This document shows positions 41,991 through 51,034 of a stretch of 64,000 bases of DNA, one piece after another. Within the stretch, counting starts at the first letter, position 1. Every line of letters begins with the position of its first letter. Below the pieces are notes generated by a model. The model was not told the DNA's origin. It worked only from the letters and a program-made list of their open reading frames with translations, and searched no databases. The DNA is taken from the NCBI GenBank assembly GCA_944325145.1, contig CALYDL010000004.1, positions 37,277-101,276 on the forward strand. Reading direction: 5' to 3'. The DNA comes from Candidatus Gastranaerophilales bacterium. GTDB lineage: Bacteria; Cyanobacteriota; Vampirovibrionia; Gastranaerophilales; Gastranaerophilaceae. The translations under genes and the position numbers were made by a program.

Positions 41991-42860
41991 ATGGGTTTAG
42001 CAGCATCACAAGCAAGACTATTATTACTGACAGCAAAGAATGACGCACTGGAACTTCAAGCACAAAATGTTGAACAAGAACGTCTTTTGCTCGCTCAGGA
42101 ACAAGAAACTATTGCTCAGGAATATTCTGACAAAACTACAAACACGATTTATACATGTCGTGTATTTGAAAACGGCGAAACACAACAACAAACAATGAAC
42201 CTTGAAACCCTTGCAAAATCACAAGCGGCGCCAGGGGTTCCGGGCAGCATTGTTATTGCGGATTCAAACGGTAATCCTATCGTTAAAGCAACAGCAAGCG
42301 ATAAAACAGAAGATGGTGAAACAGCTGTCGGCGAATATGAAATGTCATACGAAGTTGAAGTTGGCGGCGTTATGACACCGTTAGAAGACCTTAAAGAATC
42401 AAACAATGCACTTTATAAATACTATCAAAACGTAATTGAAGCTTTAAGAACAAACGGTTCTAATTCACCATTACAATCAGGTATTGCAAACGGTGCATAT
42501 CAATTATGGGTTCAAGACACAGCAGAAACAGCAAACCCTGATTCAACAAGTTTAATCTTAAGTTCAGCAGGCAAAATTAAAAAAGGCGATGATGTTGAAA
42601 TTGAAACATCTGACAGTTTCTTTGTAAGAAAGAACCCTGAATCATTATCAAGCGTTACATCAAGATACTACACAGAAGATGACGCAGCGGCACAAGCAGC
42701 ATATAACACTGCAATGGCAAAAGTTAACACTCTTGATACACGTCTTGAAAACAAATTAAACCAAATTGAAACACAGAAAAAAGCAGTGGAACAAGAAATG
42801 GAATCAGTGGATTCTATTATTCAATCCAACATCGAAAGAACGTTCCAGTATTTCAGCTAA
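41991..42860 (+). CDS. Secreted-filament-like coiled protein, unknown family
   Basis: 289 residues, no signal peptide and no membrane helix. The N-terminus MGLAASQARLLLLTAKNDALELQAQN is a long amphipathic helix (~2-48, ending QEQETIAQEYSD). The C-terminus (~235-289) is a second helix, LDTRLENKLNQIETQKK...SIIQSNIERTFQYFS. The middle (~50-230) is polar and probably beta-rich. Helical ends that could pair around a variable middle domain are the architecture of flagellin, hook-associated and type III needle-type subunits. I see that shape only; no family motif is matched. It has a strong AAAGGTGG ribosome site and a long AT-rich upstream region. A terminator follows. Confidence 0.7.
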   Translation: MGLAASQARLLLLTAKNDALELQAQNVEQERLLLAQEQETIAQEYSDKTTNTIYTCRVFENGETQQQTMNLETLAKSQAAPGVPGSIVIADSNGNPIVKATASDKTEDGETAVGEYEMSYEVEVGGVMTPLEDLKESNNALYKYYQNVIEALRTNGSNSPLQSGIANGAYQLWVQDTAETANPDSTSLILSSAGKIKKGDDVEIETSDSFFVRKNPESLSSVTSRYYTEDDAAAQAAYNTAMAKVNTLDTRLENKLNQIETQKKAVEQEMESVDSIIQSNIERTFQYFS

Positions 42861-42878
42861 ATCCAAAATTTATAAAGA

Positions 42879-42906
42879 AAAAGCCGCAAACAATGCGGCT
42901 TTTTTA
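42879..42906. terminator. Rho-independent terminator
   Basis: AAGCCGCA (42881-42888) and TGCGGCTT (42894-42901), 5-nt loop, followed by TTTTT and preceded by A residues. It serves the plus-strand gene ending at 42860 and possibly hisF on the minus strand. Confidence 0.85.
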
Positions 42907-42919
42907 TTATCATAAAAAA

Positions 42920-43696
42920 TTAAATAATTCTTCTTGTTTCAATGCCTGCTTCAAATAGTTCTTTCTTTAAAAGGTCAACAGGCAATGTGTTAAAGTGAAA
43001 TATTGAAGCTGCCAGTGCGGCATCAACATTTGTTTTATTAAAAACATCAATAAAATGTTTGCTGTCAGCGCCTGCGCCGCCTGATGCAATAACAGGGATA
43101 TTTACATTATCTGTAACCATTTTCAGCATTTCAATATCAAAGCCTTTTTGAGTGCCGTCAAAATCCATTGAAGTTAATAAAATTTCACCTGCGCCTTTTT
43201 CTTCAACTTCTTTTGCCCAATCTAAAAGTTTTTTTCCTGAATTTTTTTTGCCTGCATTTATAAAAACATAGAAATCATCATCAATTCTTTTGGCATCAAT
43301 TGCAATTACGATACATTGAGAACCAAAATATTCAGCGCATTTTGAAACAATATCAGGGTTTTTTACGGCAGCGGAATTAATTGAAATTTTATCCGCACCT
43401 GCAGCTAAAATACACCTTATATCTTCGATATCAGATATTCCGCCGCCAACCGTGAATGGAATAAAAACATTTTTACCCACTTTTTGAACAAGTTCAACAA
43501 CTGTTTTTCTTTTTTCGTTTGTTGCGGTTATATCGAGAAAAACAAGCTCATCTGCGCCGTTATCAGAATATTTTTTTGCAAGTTCAATGCAATCGCCTGC
43601 GTATCTAAGGTTTTCAAAATTTACCCCTTTAACCGTTTCGCCGTTTTTGACATCTAGGCAAGGGATAATTCTTTTACAAGGGCCGTTTTTTATCAT
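42920..43696 (-). CDS. hisF: Imidazole glycerol phosphate synthase cyclase subunit
   Basis: Cyclase half of the HisF-HisH complex in histidine synthesis. 258 residues, a TIM barrel with RIIPCLDVKNGETVKGVNFE at the N-terminus (catalytic Asp11-equivalent in CLDV), FLDITATNEKR, FIPFTVGGGIS, GADKISINSAAV, DFDGTQKGFD (second catalytic Asp) and IASGGAG. Complete. No HisH or other his gene is adjacent; the gene follows the GGDEF gene with a 5-bp gap and may be co-transcribed with it. Confidence 0.96.
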   Translation of the reverse strand: MIKNGPCKRIIPCLDVKNGETVKGVNFENLRYAGDCIELAKKYSDNGADELVFLDITATNEKRKTVVELVQKVGKNVFIPFTVGGGISDIEDIRCILAAGADKISINSAAVKNPDIVSKCAEYFGSQCIVIAIDAKRIDDDFYVFINAGKKNSGKKLLDWAKEVEEKGAGEILLTSMDFDGTQKGFDIEMLKMVTDNVNIPVIASGGAGADSKHFIDVFNKTNVDAALAASIFHFNTLPVDLLKKELFEAGIETRRII

Positions 43697-43701
43697 TTTG
43701 A

Positions 43702-44574
43702 TTAGAACCCTAGATTTATTCTTGAAAATTGAACAATTTGGTTTTTGCCGCTTTGTTTTGCGTTGTAGAGAGCATGTTCAGCGTATCTTATTAAAGAATT
43801 TGAATTTTCTTCAACATTTTCCAAGAAAGGATAGCTTGAAATGCCGCCTGAAATTGTGATAGGGTGGCGTTCTTCTTCTTGAGCGGGAATAAATTCCATT
43901 TTTTCAATATCACGTCTGAAACGTTCCGCAAAAATAAACGCTTGTTGTTCAGATGTGTTTGGAAGAATTAAAAGAAATTCTTCATCGCCATATCTTGTTA
44001 AAATGTCTTCTTTTCTTATAAGTGCTTTCAACATTTCAGCAACTTTTTTCAACAAAACATCGCCCCAATCATAACCATACATATCGTTAACGGTTTTAAA
44101 GAAGTCAATATCTATTAATAAGCATGAAAGGTCGGTTCCATACCTTTTAGCACGTGAAATTTCGGCATCTAACCTTGCATGAAGATATTTTCTGTTAAAA
44201 AGGCCTGTTAATTCATCTGTTATTGTAACCATATTCAAAGAATGTTTATAATGAACAGCCTTCATTAGGGCTTCAACTCTAACTTTTAATTCAATTTCAT
44301 TTACAGGGCGTTTAATAAAATCATGAACAATTGCTCTTACTGTCATTTTTGGAATTTCATCCACAACAACCAATACGCCTGCATCAAATTTTGTGATTGC
44401 AGCGGTTTTGTTTATTTCATCAACAGGCATATCAAGAACAATGACAGAAGCGTTGATTTCTTTATAATTTGGTAAGCTTTCGGGGGCTTCAACCCTTAAA
44501 TTAATATCATCAATGTTTTCAAGAACATTTAAAATAGGTGTGTTTTTATCTTTTGAGTAAATAACTACGTTCAT
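43702..44574 (-). CDS. Response-regulator-like GGDEF protein with altered active site
   Basis: 290 residues. An N-terminal ~120-residue part follows the receiver fold (a VIVLDMPVDE strand, then DFIKRPVNEIELKVRVEALMKA, the usual receiver end) but is degenerate. A GGDEF domain follows (~125-285) with TDELTGLFNRKYL, LLIDIDFFKTVNDMYGYDWGD and YGDEEFLLILP. The signature reads GDEEF in place of GGDEF, so the second glycine of the substrate loop is Asp. Substitution there usually impairs diguanylate cyclase activity, so it may be an inactive GTP-binding sensor. AGGGGA precedes the ATG. Confidence 0.85.
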   Translation of the reverse strand: MNVVIYSKDKNTPILNVLENIDDINLRVEAPESLPNYKEINASVIVLDMPVDEINKTAAITKFDAGVLVVVDEIPKMTVRAIVHDFIKRPVNEIELKVRVEALMKAVHYKHSLNMVTITDELTGLFNRKYLHARLDAEISRAKRYGTDLSCLLIDIDFFKTVNDMYGYDWGDVLLKKVAEMLKALIRKEDILTRYGDEEFLLILPNTSEQQAFIFAERFRRDIEKMEFIPAQEEERHPITISGGISSYPFLENVEENSNSLIRYAEHALYNAKQSGKNQIVQFSRINLGF

Positions 44575-44584
44575 TTTTTATCCC

Positions 44585-44938
44585 CTAATTAGCGTTTAAT
44601 ACAACATTTTTAACTCTATATCTCGGCACCTGAATTCTTGCCGAAGGAGTTTCAAATACAACTTTATATAAATCAATATAAATAACCCTGCAATAAACGT
44701 CAGTCAATTGTTTTGCAAGAGGTTTATTTTTATATTGAACAAAATCTTCAAAGTAATCTATGTTTTTAGACCTTGTGAATGTATATTCCATGCCGTCTTT
44801 GTTAATTTTTATAAGCCCGTCAACGTATGAAAATATTCTGCCTGTTACGATTGTATCGCTTGTTTGAACCGTATCTTTAGCAAAAGCCGGTGCAAGCGTT
44901 AAAAATAAACATAAAATAAGTGTATAAAAAATTCTCAT
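44585..44938 (-). CDS. Small exported protein, unknown function
   Basis: 117 residues with a Sec signal peptide (RIFYTLILCLFLTLAPAFA|KD). The ~97-residue mature part looks all-beta: TIVTGRIFSYVDGLIKINKDGMEYTF, then RVIYIDLYKVVFETPSARIQVPRYRVKNVVL. This is similar in pattern to small SH3-like or OB-like periplasmic proteins, with no motif matched. The gene sits 10 bp upstream of the GGDEF gene on the same strand. Its start follows TGC-TATACT by exactly 6 nt with no Shine-Dalgarno, so the transcript is probably leaderless. Confidence 0.7.
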   Translation of the reverse strand: MRIFYTLILCLFLTLAPAFAKDTVQTSDTIVTGRIFSYVDGLIKINKDGMEYTFTRSKNIDYFEDFVQYKNKPLAKQLTDVYCRVIYIDLYKVVFETPSARIQVPRYRVKNVVLNAN

Positions 44939-44944
44939 AAGTTG

Positions 44945-44973
44945 AGTATAGCATATTTTTCAAACTAAGTTAA
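44945..44973 (-). promoter_or_regulatory. Extended -10 promoter giving a leaderless transcript
   Basis: On the minus strand TTAACT (44973-44968), 17-nt spacer containing the extended -10 TGC, TATACT (44950-44945), then 6 nt to the ATG at 44938. Confidence 0.65.
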
Positions 44974-45035
44974 GAAATTTATATCATCTAAAAAGTTTAA
45001 AATTTTTTTACATTAAAGCCCCGAAAATTAAAGTT

Positions 45036-45050
45036 TGTTATATTTTAATT
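45036..45050 (+). promoter_or_regulatory. Extended -10 promoter of the serine hydrolase gene
   Basis: TGT-TATATT (45036-45044) followed by 6 nt and the ATG at 45051; no Shine-Dalgarno. The -35 region is poor, as expected for extended -10 promoters. Confidence 0.55.
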
Positions 45051-46217
45051 ATGCAGAATTTATATTATGAAAATTATCCGAAACAAGGCACAAGATACGA
45101 TTTAGCGGCAACAAACAGCGTTAAATCTTTTTCAGGCAGCAAAAAGAGACAACAAAAAACAAAAAGAAATTCTAAAAAGAAAGTTGTTGCAGCACTTTTT
45201 GTGTGGTCTTCAATTTTATTGGGGGCATTTTCAATTAATAAACCAAACTTTTTAGAGCCCGTATATTTAAACAGGTTAAATAACTCTGACCTTGAATTTA
45301 AGGCAGAATCTGTTTATGCACCAACTTTAAATTATGCAAACAATTTAAGCTTTTTAAACACCAATATTTTGGCAAGCATTCCCGAAACCAAAAAGGGCAA
45401 GCTTCTTCCAATAAATTCAACGGGCGAATTAACGAACCTTAAAAACAGCATTTTGCCAATTTTAGATAATTATAAAAATCTTCATGCCGGCATTTTTATT
45501 TATGATTACCATACGGGAAAAACGGTTGATATAAATAAAGATGAAGTTTTCCCCGCAGCAAGTATTATTAAAATTCCTGTTTTATTAGATTTCTTTAACA
45601 GGAATAAAGATTTAGAAAAAGAAGGTTTTGAACCTGTAAGCTTAGATAAAAAATTAACCTTCACGGAAGCCCACAGAACAGAAGGCTCAGGGAATTTGCA
45701 ATTTAAAAGCGCCGATGTAGATTATTCAATTGATTATTTGGCAAAAATTATGATTAGAAAATCGGATAATTCCGCAACAAATATGCTGATTGAAGAAGTT
45801 GGCGGCATTAACCAGCTAAACGCAGCGCTAAGACATTGGGGCTTTTCAAAAACACAAGTTACATCATGGCTTCCCGACCTAAAAGGAACAAACACAACAA
45901 CACCTTATGACATTGCAACAATGTTATATAACATAGACAATCAAAAGTTTCTTCCATTGCAATCTGCAGCGAATATTAAAGAATATATGAGCCATGTGGA
46001 AAACAGAACTTTAATTAAATCTCAATTGCCTGAAAATGCCGTTTTGATGCACAAAACAGGCGACATTGGAAAAATGCTCGGTGATGCAGGGGTTATTTAT
46101 TCACCATCCGGTAAAAAATATATTATGGTTATAATGGTAAAACGCCCCCATAATGATTATGGTGCAAGAGATTTAATACAAAAAGTTTCAAAAACGGTTT
46201 ATAATTCATTGGGTTAA
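45051..46217 (+). CDS. Beta-lactamase-fold serine hydrolase, membrane-anchored
   Basis: 388 residues. A basic cytoplasmic N-terminus (~1-44) precedes one membrane helix (~45-62), and a class A beta-lactamase-like domain fills ~115-388. The active-site motifs are present: SIIK (Ser171, Lys174), SDN (238-240) and KTG (335-337), with EGSGNLQ and the TTTPYD element. In the omega loop, where class A enzymes read E-P-x-L-N with Glu166, the sequence is WLPDLKG, so the deacylating Glu appears to be missing. This suggests a penicillin-binding or peptidoglycan-modifying enzyme, not an efficient beta-lactamase; that is inference. Divergent from the 44938 gene. Confidence 0.85.
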   Translation: MQNLYYENYPKQGTRYDLAATNSVKSFSGSKKRQQKTKRNSKKKVVAALFVWSSILLGAFSINKPNFLEPVYLNRLNNSDLEFKAESVYAPTLNYANNLSFLNTNILASIPETKKGKLLPINSTGELTNLKNSILPILDNYKNLHAGIFIYDYHTGKTVDINKDEVFPAASIIKIPVLLDFFNRNKDLEKEGFEPVSLDKKLTFTEAHRTEGSGNLQFKSADVDYSIDYLAKIMIRKSDNSATNMLIEEVGGINQLNAALRHWGFSKTQVTSWLPDLKGTNTTTPYDIATMLYNIDNQKFLPLQSAANIKEYMSHVENRTLIKSQLPENAVLMHKTGDIGKMLGDAGVIYSPSGKKYIMVIMVKRPHNDYGARDLIQKVSKTVYNSLG

Positions 46218-46280
46218 ATTTATTTTTCTTGCCTGATAAATTTTTAAGAGTAACATTAAAAATTAGAAAGGCAAAAAATT

Positions 46281-47693
46281 ATGTATGATGTTAAATCTTC
46301 AGATTCTATAAATTTTATTGACCACAATGAAATAATGGAAACCCTTGAATGGGCAGAAAAAAACAAGAATAATGAAAAATTAATTGATGATATTATTCAA
46401 AAAGCAAGAGAAAAGAAAGGTTTAACCCATAGAGAAGCCTTAATTTTGTTGGATTGTACGCTTGAAGATAAAAACAATGAAATTTTTTCTTTGGCAGAAC
46501 AAATAAAAAAAGATTTTTACGGAAACAGAATTGTTTTATTTGCGCCCCTTTATCTTTCAAATTATTGCGTGAATGGCTGTGTTTATTGCCCGTATCACTA
46601 TACAAATAAACACATTCCAAGAAAAAAATTAACCCAAAAAGAAATTGAAGAAGAAGTCATTGCACTTCAGGATATGGGGCATAAAAGGCTTGCTGTTGAA
46701 GCAGGCGAAGACCCTGTTAATAACCCAATTGAATATATTTTAGAATCAATTAATACAATTTATAATACAAAGCACAAAAACGGTTCTATAAGAAGGGTGA
46801 ATGTTAATATTGCAGCTACAACAGTTGAAAATTATAAAAAGTTAAAAGAAGCTGAAATTGGCACATACATTTTATTTCAAGAAACATACCACAAGAAAAA
46901 CTATGAAAACCTTCACCCGAAAGGGCCAAAAAGCAACTATAAATACCACACGGAAGCAATGGACAGAGCCTTGACAGGCGGCATTGAAGATGTTGGGCTT
47001 GGGGTTTTATTCGGTTTAAGCTTATATAGATATGAATTGGTTGGGCTTATAATGCATGCAGAGCACCTGGAAGCAAATTTTGGCGTTGGCCCGCATACAA
47101 TTTCAGTTCCAAGAATAAGAAAAGCTGATGATATTGACCCGAATACTTTTGATAACGGAATTGATGATGATACGTTTGAAAAAATTATTGCCGTTTTAAG
47201 GCTTGCTGTGCCATATACAGGCATGATTGTTTCAACAAGAGAAAATGTTAATGTTAGAAAAAGAAGCCTTCATGTGGGTATAACCCAAATTTCGGGCGGT
47301 TCTAAAACAAGCGTTGGCGGCTATGCAAAACCTGAAAAAGAAGATTCATCTCAATTTAATGTTTCAGACCTTAGAACTTTGGATGAAGTCGTAAGATGGC
47401 TTATTCAAATGGATTATATGCCAAGTTTTTGCACGGCTTGCTATAGAAAAGGAAGAATAGGTTCAGATTTTATGGAAATTTGCAAAAAAGAACAAATTCA
47501 TAATTTCTGCGCACCGAACGCCATTATGACATTAAAAGAATATTTGGTTGATTACGCTTCAAATGAAACAAAGCTTGCAGGGGAAAAATTAATAAAACAA
47601 GAGTTTTTAAACATTGATAACCCTATTTTAAAAGAAGAAGTAATTAAAAATCTTGAAAATATTGAAAAAGGAATAAGAGATTTAAAATTTTAG
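46281..47693 (+). CDS. hydG: [FeFe]-hydrogenase maturation radical SAM enzyme HydG
   Basis: Cleaves tyrosine to p-cresol, CO and cyanide for the hydrogenase H-cluster. 470 residues, with SAM-cluster cysteines in YCVNGCVYCPYHYTN (~100-115), the GEDP element, ETYHKKNYENLHPKGPKSNY and GLGVLFGLSLYRYE. The second, dangler-iron cluster motif lies in CTACYRKGRIGSDFMEICKKEQIHNFC-type C-terminal sequence (Cys of CTAC and the following Cys). Both clusters are needed for CO/CN production and both are intact. HydE, HydF and the hydrogenase are not in the window. It implies hydrogen metabolism in an anaerobe. AGAAAGG precedes the ATG. Confidence 0.93.
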   Translation: MYDVKSSDSINFIDHNEIMETLEWAEKNKNNEKLIDDIIQKAREKKGLTHREALILLDCTLEDKNNEIFSLAEQIKKDFYGNRIVLFAPLYLSNYCVNGCVYCPYHYTNKHIPRKKLTQKEIEEEVIALQDMGHKRLAVEAGEDPVNNPIEYILESINTIYNTKHKNGSIRRVNVNIAATTVENYKKLKEAEIGTYILFQETYHKKNYENLHPKGPKSNYKYHTEAMDRALTGGIEDVGLGVLFGLSLYRYELVGLIMHAEHLEANFGVGPHTISVPRIRKADDIDPNTFDNGIDDDTFEKIIAVLRLAVPYTGMIVSTRENVNVRKRSLHVGITQISGGSKTSVGGYAKPEKEDSSQFNVSDLRTLDEVVRWLIQMDYMPSFCTACYRKGRIGSDFMEICKKEQIHNFCAPNAIMTLKEYLVDYASNETKLAGEKLIKQEFLNIDNPILKEEVIKNLENIEKGIRDLKF

Positions 47694-47701
47694 ATAAATT
47701 T

Positions 47702-47725
47702 AAACCCCTTAAAATTAAGGGGTTT
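47702..47725. terminator. Bidirectional stem-loop between hydG and the SNF2 gene
   Basis: AAACCCCTTA (47702-47711) pairs with TAAGGGGTTT (47716-47725), 4-nt loop, with T-containing flanks on both strands. It separates convergent genes. Confidence 0.75.
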
Positions 47726-47732
47726 AATTATA

Positions 47733-50700
47733 TTAAACTGAGAAAATATCTTTAATATCTTGATATGTAAGAGTTTTTGCAATGTTTCTGTCAACTGATA
47801 TTACAGAATCTACAAGCGAACGTTTTTTAGATTTCAGCCTTTGAATTTTTTCTTCAACCGTTCCTTTTGTAATTAAGCGGTAAACAAAAACTTTTTTGGT
47901 TTGCCCGATACGGTAAGCCCTGTCTGTTGCCTGATCTTCAACGGCAGGGTTCCACCATGGGTCATAGTGAATTACATAATCTGCGCCTGTTAAATTCAAG
48001 CCTGTGCCGCCAGCTTTTAGTGAAACTAAGAAAATTGGAATTGTCGGGTCAGAATTAAACCTTTCAACAACTTCTTGCCTGTTTTTGGTGGCACCTGATA
48101 AGTATTCATGCTTAATACCTTTATTTTCAAGCCAAAGTTTAATAATATCAAGCATACCTACAAACTGGCTGAATAATAAAATTCTGTGGCCTTCTGATAT
48201 GATTTCTTCAAGCATTGATTGCAGATGTTCAAATTTGCCAGATTCATTAATATTTAACTTGCCTTCTTTATCATATAGCCTTGGGTGGCAGCAAATTTGA
48301 CGAAGGCGAAGAAGGGCAGAGAATATAGACATTCTTGATTTTTCTAAGCCAACAGTTTCAATTGATTTAAAGAGTTCTTCTTTTGTTGAATCGAGAACTT
48401 GCAAATATAAATCTTTTTGTTCGGGCGTAAGTTCACAATATGCAACTGCTTCAATTTTATCAGGCAAATCTTTTGCAACGTCTCTTTTCATACGCCTTAA
48501 AATGAACGGGAAAATTTGAGATTTTAAGCGCCTTTCAACCTGCTTGTCTTCTTTTTCAACAATCGGATAAACGTATCTGTTGTTAAATTCAGGTGCGTCA
48601 AACAAGAACCCCGGCATAAGAAAATCAAAAACACTCCAAAGTTCTTCCAGCCTGTTTTCAATAGGAGTACCTGATAATGCCAATTTATGCTTAGCTTTCA
48701 GTGTTTTAACCGCTTTTGAAGTTTGGCTTTGGGAATTTTTAATGTTTTGAGATTCATCTAAAATGATATATCTGAAATCATATTTTTTTAATTGGTCAAT
48801 GTCACGTCTTATTAGTGCATAACTTGTAATTATGACATCAAATTTAGGAATGTTTTTAAAGTTTGCTTTTCTTTCAGACCCTGATAAAGTTAAAAATTTC
48901 AAATTAGGGGCAAATTTTTCAATTTCATTTTCCCAGTTAAAAACAACAGATGTCGGGCAAATTACAAGAGTTGGCTCTTTGCCGTCTTTTTCTTTTGCTT
49001 TTTGTAGTAAAGTTAAAGTTTGAAGGGTTTTACCAAGCCCCATATCATCAGCCAAAATTCCATTAAGGCCATATTTATACAAGAACCAAAGCCAGCTGTA
49101 ACCTTTTTGTTGGTATTCACGAAGCGTTGCAACGGTAGATTTCGGCAAAGGCGTGTTTTCCATATTTGAAAATGTTGAAATTTCTTTCCAGAATTTGGAA
49201 AATTTTCTCGACATTTTCATTTTTACGTTCATATTTTCCATTTCTGAAACTACGCCTGCACGATAGGTTTTTACAATATATTTATCTTCATCGTTTTTGT
49301 AAACATCATATGTGTTGAATGATTTTAAAAGGGTGAAAACATTATCAACAGGAATTAAACTTTGGCCTTTGCCTGTTGATTGGTAATACCTTTGGCCGTC
49401 ATAGACTAAATCTTGAACTTTTTCAAATTCAATTCTCTCGCCTTCGGCTTCAGCATACATTTCAATTTCAAATTTATCTGTTGTATCAGATGAAAAATCA
49501 ATATCAGCGCACAATGTAAGCTCTTTTTTGGTTAATTTATACATAGACATATCGTCTTTTTCAATAAATTCCCAATTTGGGCCTGCTTGTTTTATATAGT
49601 AGTTGTAAAAATCTATGGCGTTTTCTTTTTCAAGTGCCAAATTGTTTGTCTGCATTGGGGCAAAACGGCACGCAAGAAGCATTTGATATGCCCTTTGTTC
49701 ATAATTTGAATCTCTTTTAACCCAATATAATAAATCTTTATCAGGGTCTTTAATTGTTATATATGGGGTTTTTGGGTTTTTAGCGTATGGAACCCTGACA
49801 CCGTCATATTCAAAATCAAGAGAAGCTTTCAATGATTGGTCATAATCTATTCCAAGCTCTACAATGCATTTTGGGTCTCTTTTTTCAAATGAAAGTTTTT
49901 CCATTTCATCAGATAATTCAACCGTCATAACTTTTCTTAATTCAGGAAGCTCTTCATAAATAAATTTTCCGCCTTCAGCGTCTTTAATATCCGTAAAAGA
50001 AGCTTTTATAAGATTTTGCGGAAGAACAGAAACCATGACATCTGTTTGGAAAATTCTATCTTTATATCTTCCCCATTTCAGACCTCTTGAAAAATATCTT
50101 ATTTCTTCGAAAGGATAAATTTCATTGCCATCGGGGCGCTTCCAATATAAAGACAATAAAACATTTCCAACGTATGAAACATTAACGGATAAACACAATT
50201 TCCAAATATCAGATGTAAATAAAATTTTCTTATGCGTTTTAGCGTCTATTACATCTTCCATTTTAGAGAGCATTTTAAAAAAATCATCAAATTTATTAAT
50301 TTGAACATCATACCAGCCGGATTTTTTATCCAACCTTGATTGTTTTAAAAGCATTGAAAACATCATGGCTTCAAGCTTTTGAACTTCGTTTAATTTAAAA
50401 TCGGGGTCATTTTTTTGCATTTCTAAAACTGCTTTAAAAATGGCTTCTAAATCTCTTATTACCCTTTTTGTGTTTCTATCCATAACCAAAATAGAGAAGA
50501 AATTTTGCCTTCTTTTTGGGTTGAAATGGAAAATATAACCGCCTTTTGGGTTTTCTGTCATGGGAATATTTTCATCATCAACATTTGGGGTTATATCAAA
50601 TTTTTCATATAAAAGTTCGTCTACATAATGGTCTTTAATTGCAGATAAACCAAGCGCAACAACGTGCTTACACCAAGGTTCATCCAAAGGGCATGAACAA

Positions 50701-50918
50701 GAAGGCTTAGCTTGTGTTTTGTTAAATTTAATTGAAACATCATAGTGATCTTTAAAATTGCCTTTTACTTTGCCGGAAATAACGGAATCTTTAACGCTAA
50801 GTTCCGTCACTAAATTTTTTTGAAAACATTCATACCCCCTGCGCCAACTGCCGGGTTTTGAATGTTCTTTAATATAACTGTTGTTAAAATTGTATTTCAC
50901 AATAATTCTTATTACCAA
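47733..50918 (-). CDS. SNF2-family helicase with N-terminal SWIM zinc finger
   Basis: ATP-driven DNA translocase of the bacterial RapA/HepA-like SNF2 group. 1061 residues: a SWIM motif (Cys74, Cys76, Cys83, His85; CSCPLDEPWCKH) binding zinc, a ~500-residue middle region, then the two RecA lobes with Walker A DDMGLGKT (~619-626), motif II DESQ (in LDESQNIKN), SGTPIENRLEELW, SQFVGMLDII, SLKAGGTGLNLT and DRAYRIGQTKKV. Complete. Start uncertain: the frame opens with TTG at 50918 and has a GTG at 50900, neither with a Shine-Dalgarno. Role unknown; SWIM-SNF2 proteins are linked to transcription or DNA repair. Confidence 0.88.
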   Translation of the reverse strand: MVIRIIVKYNFNNSYIKEHSKPGSWRRGYECFQKNLVTELSVKDSVISGKVKGNFKDHYDVSIKFNKTQAKPSCSCPLDEPWCKHVVALGLSAIKDHYVDELLYEKFDITPNVDDENIPMTENPKGGYIFHFNPKRRQNFFSILVMDRNTKRVIRDLEAIFKAVLEMQKNDPDFKLNEVQKLEAMMFSMLLKQSRLDKKSGWYDVQINKFDDFFKMLSKMEDVIDAKTHKKILFTSDIWKLCLSVNVSYVGNVLLSLYWKRPDGNEIYPFEEIRYFSRGLKWGRYKDRIFQTDVMVSVLPQNLIKASFTDIKDAEGGKFIYEELPELRKVMTVELSDEMEKLSFEKRDPKCIVELGIDYDQSLKASLDFEYDGVRVPYAKNPKTPYITIKDPDKDLLYWVKRDSNYEQRAYQMLLACRFAPMQTNNLALEKENAIDFYNYYIKQAGPNWEFIEKDDMSMYKLTKKELTLCADIDFSSDTTDKFEIEMYAEAEGERIEFEKVQDLVYDGQRYYQSTGKGQSLIPVDNVFTLLKSFNTYDVYKNDEDKYIVKTYRAGVVSEMENMNVKMKMSRKFSKFWKEISTFSNMENTPLPKSTVATLREYQQKGYSWLWFLYKYGLNGILADDMGLGKTLQTLTLLQKAKEKDGKEPTLVICPTSVVFNWENEIEKFAPNLKFLTLSGSERKANFKNIPKFDVIITSYALIRRDIDQLKKYDFRYIILDESQNIKNSQSQTSKAVKTLKAKHKLALSGTPIENRLEELWSVFDFLMPGFLFDAPEFNNRYVYPIVEKEDKQVERRLKSQIFPFILRRMKRDVAKDLPDKIEAVAYCELTPEQKDLYLQVLDSTKEELFKSIETVGLEKSRMSIFSALLRLRQICCHPRLYDKEGKLNINESGKFEHLQSMLEEIISEGHRILLFSQFVGMLDIIKLWLENKGIKHEYLSGATKNRQEVVERFNSDPTIPIFLVSLKAGGTGLNLTGADYVIHYDPWWNPAVEDQATDRAYRIGQTKKVFVYRLITKGTVEEKIQRLKSKKRSLVDSVISVDRNIAKTLTYQDIKDIFSV

Positions 50919-51034
50919 CTACAAAAGTTAAAATCTTAAATGTGAAACTAAAACAAGGAACTACACTCGAAATTAACTTATTACATGAAAATTCTAGCAA
51001 AAATAATAATAAAATCAAGATAGTTTAATTATGT

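Noticed and set aside
45051..46217. Annotating the serine hydrolase as an antibiotic-resistance beta-lactamase
   Set aside because: The omega-loop Glu is not found and the protein has a cytoplasmic-basic anchored N-terminus; resistance cannot be claimed.
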